A stretch of DNA of 16,314 nucleotides, taken from NCBI GenBank assembly GCA_947178085.1, contig CAMWWS010000017.1, positions 1 through 16,314 of the forward strand, in the 5' to 3' direction. Source of the DNA: an uncultured Lachnospiraceae bacterium. Its GTDB lineage: Bacteria; Bacillota_A; Clostridia; Lachnospirales; Lachnospiraceae. The position numbers and the translations under genes were made by a program. Shown in pieces: positions 14,654 to 16,314 of the stretch (its first letter is position 1; the number at the start of each line of letters is the position of its first letter). The notes under the pieces are model-generated. The model saw only the letters and a list, made by a program, of their open reading frames with translations, had not been told where the DNA came from and did not search any database.

Positions 14654-15727
14654 TTACATTTTTTTTAAATTTAGCAATGCCTTATTTGCATTTCCATTTA
14701 CATCAAATAATGACTGATTTGCCATTGAATTTCCCGCTTCTACATTATCATTCATATACACACAGCCATTCCGGTTTGCCCATGTACAATCAGGGATTGG
14801 AAGCCATGCCGGCTCCCAGTAAAAAACACCCATACCTCTGTTATTATCCACACTTCTGACTGTAGCATATAAATCTTTGAGAAATGCTTCCTGCCCTTCT
14901 GCTGTTGCCGGATATCCGGTCGCTTTTTCCTCTTCCTCGGAAAAAACAACTCCCCGACATCCAAGATTATCAGTAGTATATCCAATTGAAGTTTCCAGGA
15001 CAATTACATCTTTATCATATCTGCTGCTCACATCATTCATATTATCAAGAAGAAGAGACATACTGCCATTCCAATGCGGATAATATGACATCCCTATCGC
15101 ATCAAAATCCAAATCAAATGGCAGTACATTATCAAACCACTGCCTATACATCTTATTATCTGTCCCAAAATCAAGATGGAGTATTATTTTTGCATCAGGA
15201 CATTCTTCTCTCACGCCTTTTATTCCTGCTTTTAAGAGCGCGGCCATTGTTTCCGTATTGTCGGTATGACCATCAGGCCAAAGCATTCCTTTTGTAATCT
15301 CGTTCCCTACCTGTACCATTTTCGGAGACAGCTTTCGATTTTTTAAGGCTTTTAAAGTATCCACGGTATGTAAATAAACTGCTGTCTCCAAATTATTTCC
15401 TTCCAGATTCCTCCATGCCTTAGGTTTCACCTGTTTTGCAGGATCTGCCCAGAAATCACTATAATGAAAATCCAGCAGGTACGACAACCCACTATCTACC
15501 GTACGACCGGCAAGTTCGATTGTTGTCTGCAAATCGTTTATCCCGCCACCGTAGGGCTCTCCACTCTCATCATAGGGGTCAGGCCATATCCGGAGTCTAA
15601 TCATGTTGACGCCACACTTCTTTAGAATATGGAACAAATCCTCTTTCTGACCGTTTATATAATAGGATGCTCCATAAGATTCCAAGGATTTTATCATGGA
15701 TATATCCATTCCCTTAATTAACTGCAT
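14654..15727 (-). CDS. ganB: GH53 arabinogalactan endo-beta-1,4-galactanase, no signal peptide
   Basis: The 357 residues form one complete GH53 catalytic barrel, which hydrolyses internal beta-1,4-galactosyl bonds in type I (arabino)galactan. Seen: KGMDISM at the start, MIRLRIWPDPYD (42-53), LLDFHYSDFWADPAKQ (84-99), VQVGNEITKGMLWP (138-151) with E143 as acid/base, GMSYYPHWNGSM (212-223), VLETSIGYT (243-251) with E245 as nucleophile, and FYWEPAWLP (302-310). Both catalytic glutamates are intact. The protein begins directly at the barrel with no signal peptide, unlike secreted galactanases. Upstream, in the same frame and only a TAA and one codon away, ends a lipoprotein with a CBM61-like domain. 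AAAGGAG lies 6 bases before the ATG, so translation can start here. As annotated the enzyme would be cytoplasmic, acting on imported oligosaccharides; see the finding on the split. Confidence 0.92.
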   Translation of the reverse strand: MQLIKGMDISMIKSLESYGASYYINGQKEDLFHILKKCGVNMIRLRIWPDPYDESGEPYGGGINDLQTTIELAGRTVDSGLSYLLDFHYSDFWADPAKQVKPKAWRNLEGNNLETAVYLHTVDTLKALKNRKLSPKMVQVGNEITKGMLWPDGHTDNTETMAALLKAGIKGVREECPDAKIILHLDFGTDNKMYRQWFDNVLPFDLDFDAIGMSYYPHWNGSMSLLLDNMNDVSSRYDKDVIVLETSIGYTTDNLGCRGVVFSEEEEKATGYPATAEGQEAFLKDLYATVRSVDNNRGMGVFYWEPAWLPIPDCTWANRNGCVYMNDNVEAGNSMANQSLFDVNGNANKALLNLKKM

Positions 15728-15730
15728 TAA

Positions 15731-16294
15731 TTACTCCTTTACCAATGTAATGTCGTCAATCGTTCCCCAACCGCCAGGGGCTATCGTAACGCTGACGCCA
15801 ATGGTAATTTCTCCATCTGTCACATTTAGCCCTGATAATTCCGCTGTATACCAATTCACATAACCATTCAGTGAAGCGTCTGCCTTAATTTCCTCTCCAC
15901 CAACAATTGCATAAAAGTAAATTGAAGCATTTTCATCACCTACTGCGTCCCCCTGAATATGACCAGTCAGTTTGTATGACCCTTCGTCCAATCCTGAAAT
16001 TGTCTGTTCTGCAGTAAAATTAATATCATTTGAACCTGAGTAGAAATGAAGCGACTGGATTCCTTCATAGCAGTCGGTATCACGCGTATAGATGTCCAGC
16101 TCTTCTGTGACATTATCTATGTTTGTGACATTCCATCCCGTAAAATCAGCTTCTTCAAAACTTCCGTTTACAACATAGTTCCCATTTTCATCAGCCTGTG
16201 CTTTTGTCGTGGAAGTGCTGCCTGAACGCCCACATCCTGCAAGTGCTGCAGCCATGCATACCGTCAATAATAATGATATCGTTTTCTTTTTCAT
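15731..16294 (-). CDS. Lipoprotein with a CBM61-like galactan-binding domain
   Basis: The 187-residue product starts with a lipoprotein signal (MKKKTISLLL to LAGC, lipid attachment at C21) and a Ser/Thr linker. One beta-sandwich domain (about 38-187) follows: NYVVNGSFEEADFTGWNVTN, ELDIYTRDTDCYEGIQSLHF, INFTAEQTISGLDEGSYKLTG, IYFYAIVGGEE and GGWGTIDDITLVKE. The NGSFE-to-GWGTIDDI pattern matches carbohydrate-binding modules of the CBM61 type, which bind beta-1,4-galactan and are usually fused to GH53 galactanases. Here the domain ends at a TAA two codons before the GH53 ATG and in the same frame. On its own it would hold galactan at the cell surface for capture. The ATG has AAAGGAG 9 bases upstream. 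It is the first gene visible in the operon, whose promoter lies beyond the window edge. Confidence 0.83.
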   Translation of the reverse strand: MKKKTISLLLTVCMAAALAGCGRSGSTSTTKAQADENGNYVVNGSFEEADFTGWNVTNIDNVTEELDIYTRDTDCYEGIQSLHFYSGSNDINFTAEQTISGLDEGSYKLTGHIQGDAVGDENASIYFYAIVGGEEIKADASLNGYVNWYTAELSGLNVTDGEITIGVSVTIAPGGWGTIDDITLVKE

Positions 16295-16314
16295 AGTTCT
16301 GTTCTCCTTTACTT

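Overview
The window looks like chromosomal DNA from a low-to-moderate-GC Gram-positive anaerobe of the Clostridia, most like a gut Lachnospiraceae. The grounds are strong GGAGG ribosome-binding sites, frequent TTG/GTG starts, lipoproteins with a clostridial-style lipobox, a galactan-utilisation ABC operon, and the style of the proteins; no taxonomic marker gene is present. All genes I can support lie on the minus strand, so the window is read from its right end to its left end. No gene-free stretch exceeds 300 bases. I see no tRNA, rRNA, CRISPR array or transposase.

Right end, 16294 to 11522: a galactan/galacto-oligosaccharide locus. In transcription order it holds a lipoprotein with a CBM61-like galactan-binding domain, a GH53 endo-beta-1,4-galactanase without a signal peptide, a solute-binding lipoprotein, and two MalF/MalG-type permeases, closed by a clear intrinsic terminator. 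No ATPase is encoded here; as in other carbohydrate-uptake operons of Firmicutes, a shared MsmX-type ATPase is probably used. The CBM61 lipoprotein and the GH53 enzyme are in the same frame, separated by one TAA codon, so they look like the two halves of a normally fused surface galactanase. Two strong overlapping hairpins fill the gap between the permease genes.

Middle, 11443 to 4290: five closely packed genes that may form one transcript. They are a bacterial PH-domain membrane protein with a His/Ser-rich loop, a 1366-residue Lhr-type superfamily 2 helicase, an MFS-like 12-helix membrane protein, a small polytopic membrane protein overlapping it, and a secreted, C-terminally membrane-anchored SH3-like protein. 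The last three form an uncharacterised envelope module.

Left part, 4242 to 2133: a TetR repressor and an MFS drug-efflux pump. A near-consensus promoter and a palindromic operator lie before tetR, a second palindrome lies before the pump gene, and a hairpin terminator follows the pump. Left again, 2143 to 645, is a two-gene HipA-type kinase toxin-antitoxin module. Its first gene fuses an XRE helix-turn-helix to a HipS-like domain (the N-terminal subdomain of HipA), its second encodes a short HipT/CtkA-like kinase, and a perfect palindrome sits upstream as candidate operator. At the left edge is the 5' part of a secreted protein gene with its own promoter.

The most interesting points are the HTH-HipS/HipT module, the in-frame split of the CBM61-GH53 galactanase, the double hairpin between the permease genes, and the uncharacterised envelope module downstream of the helicase.
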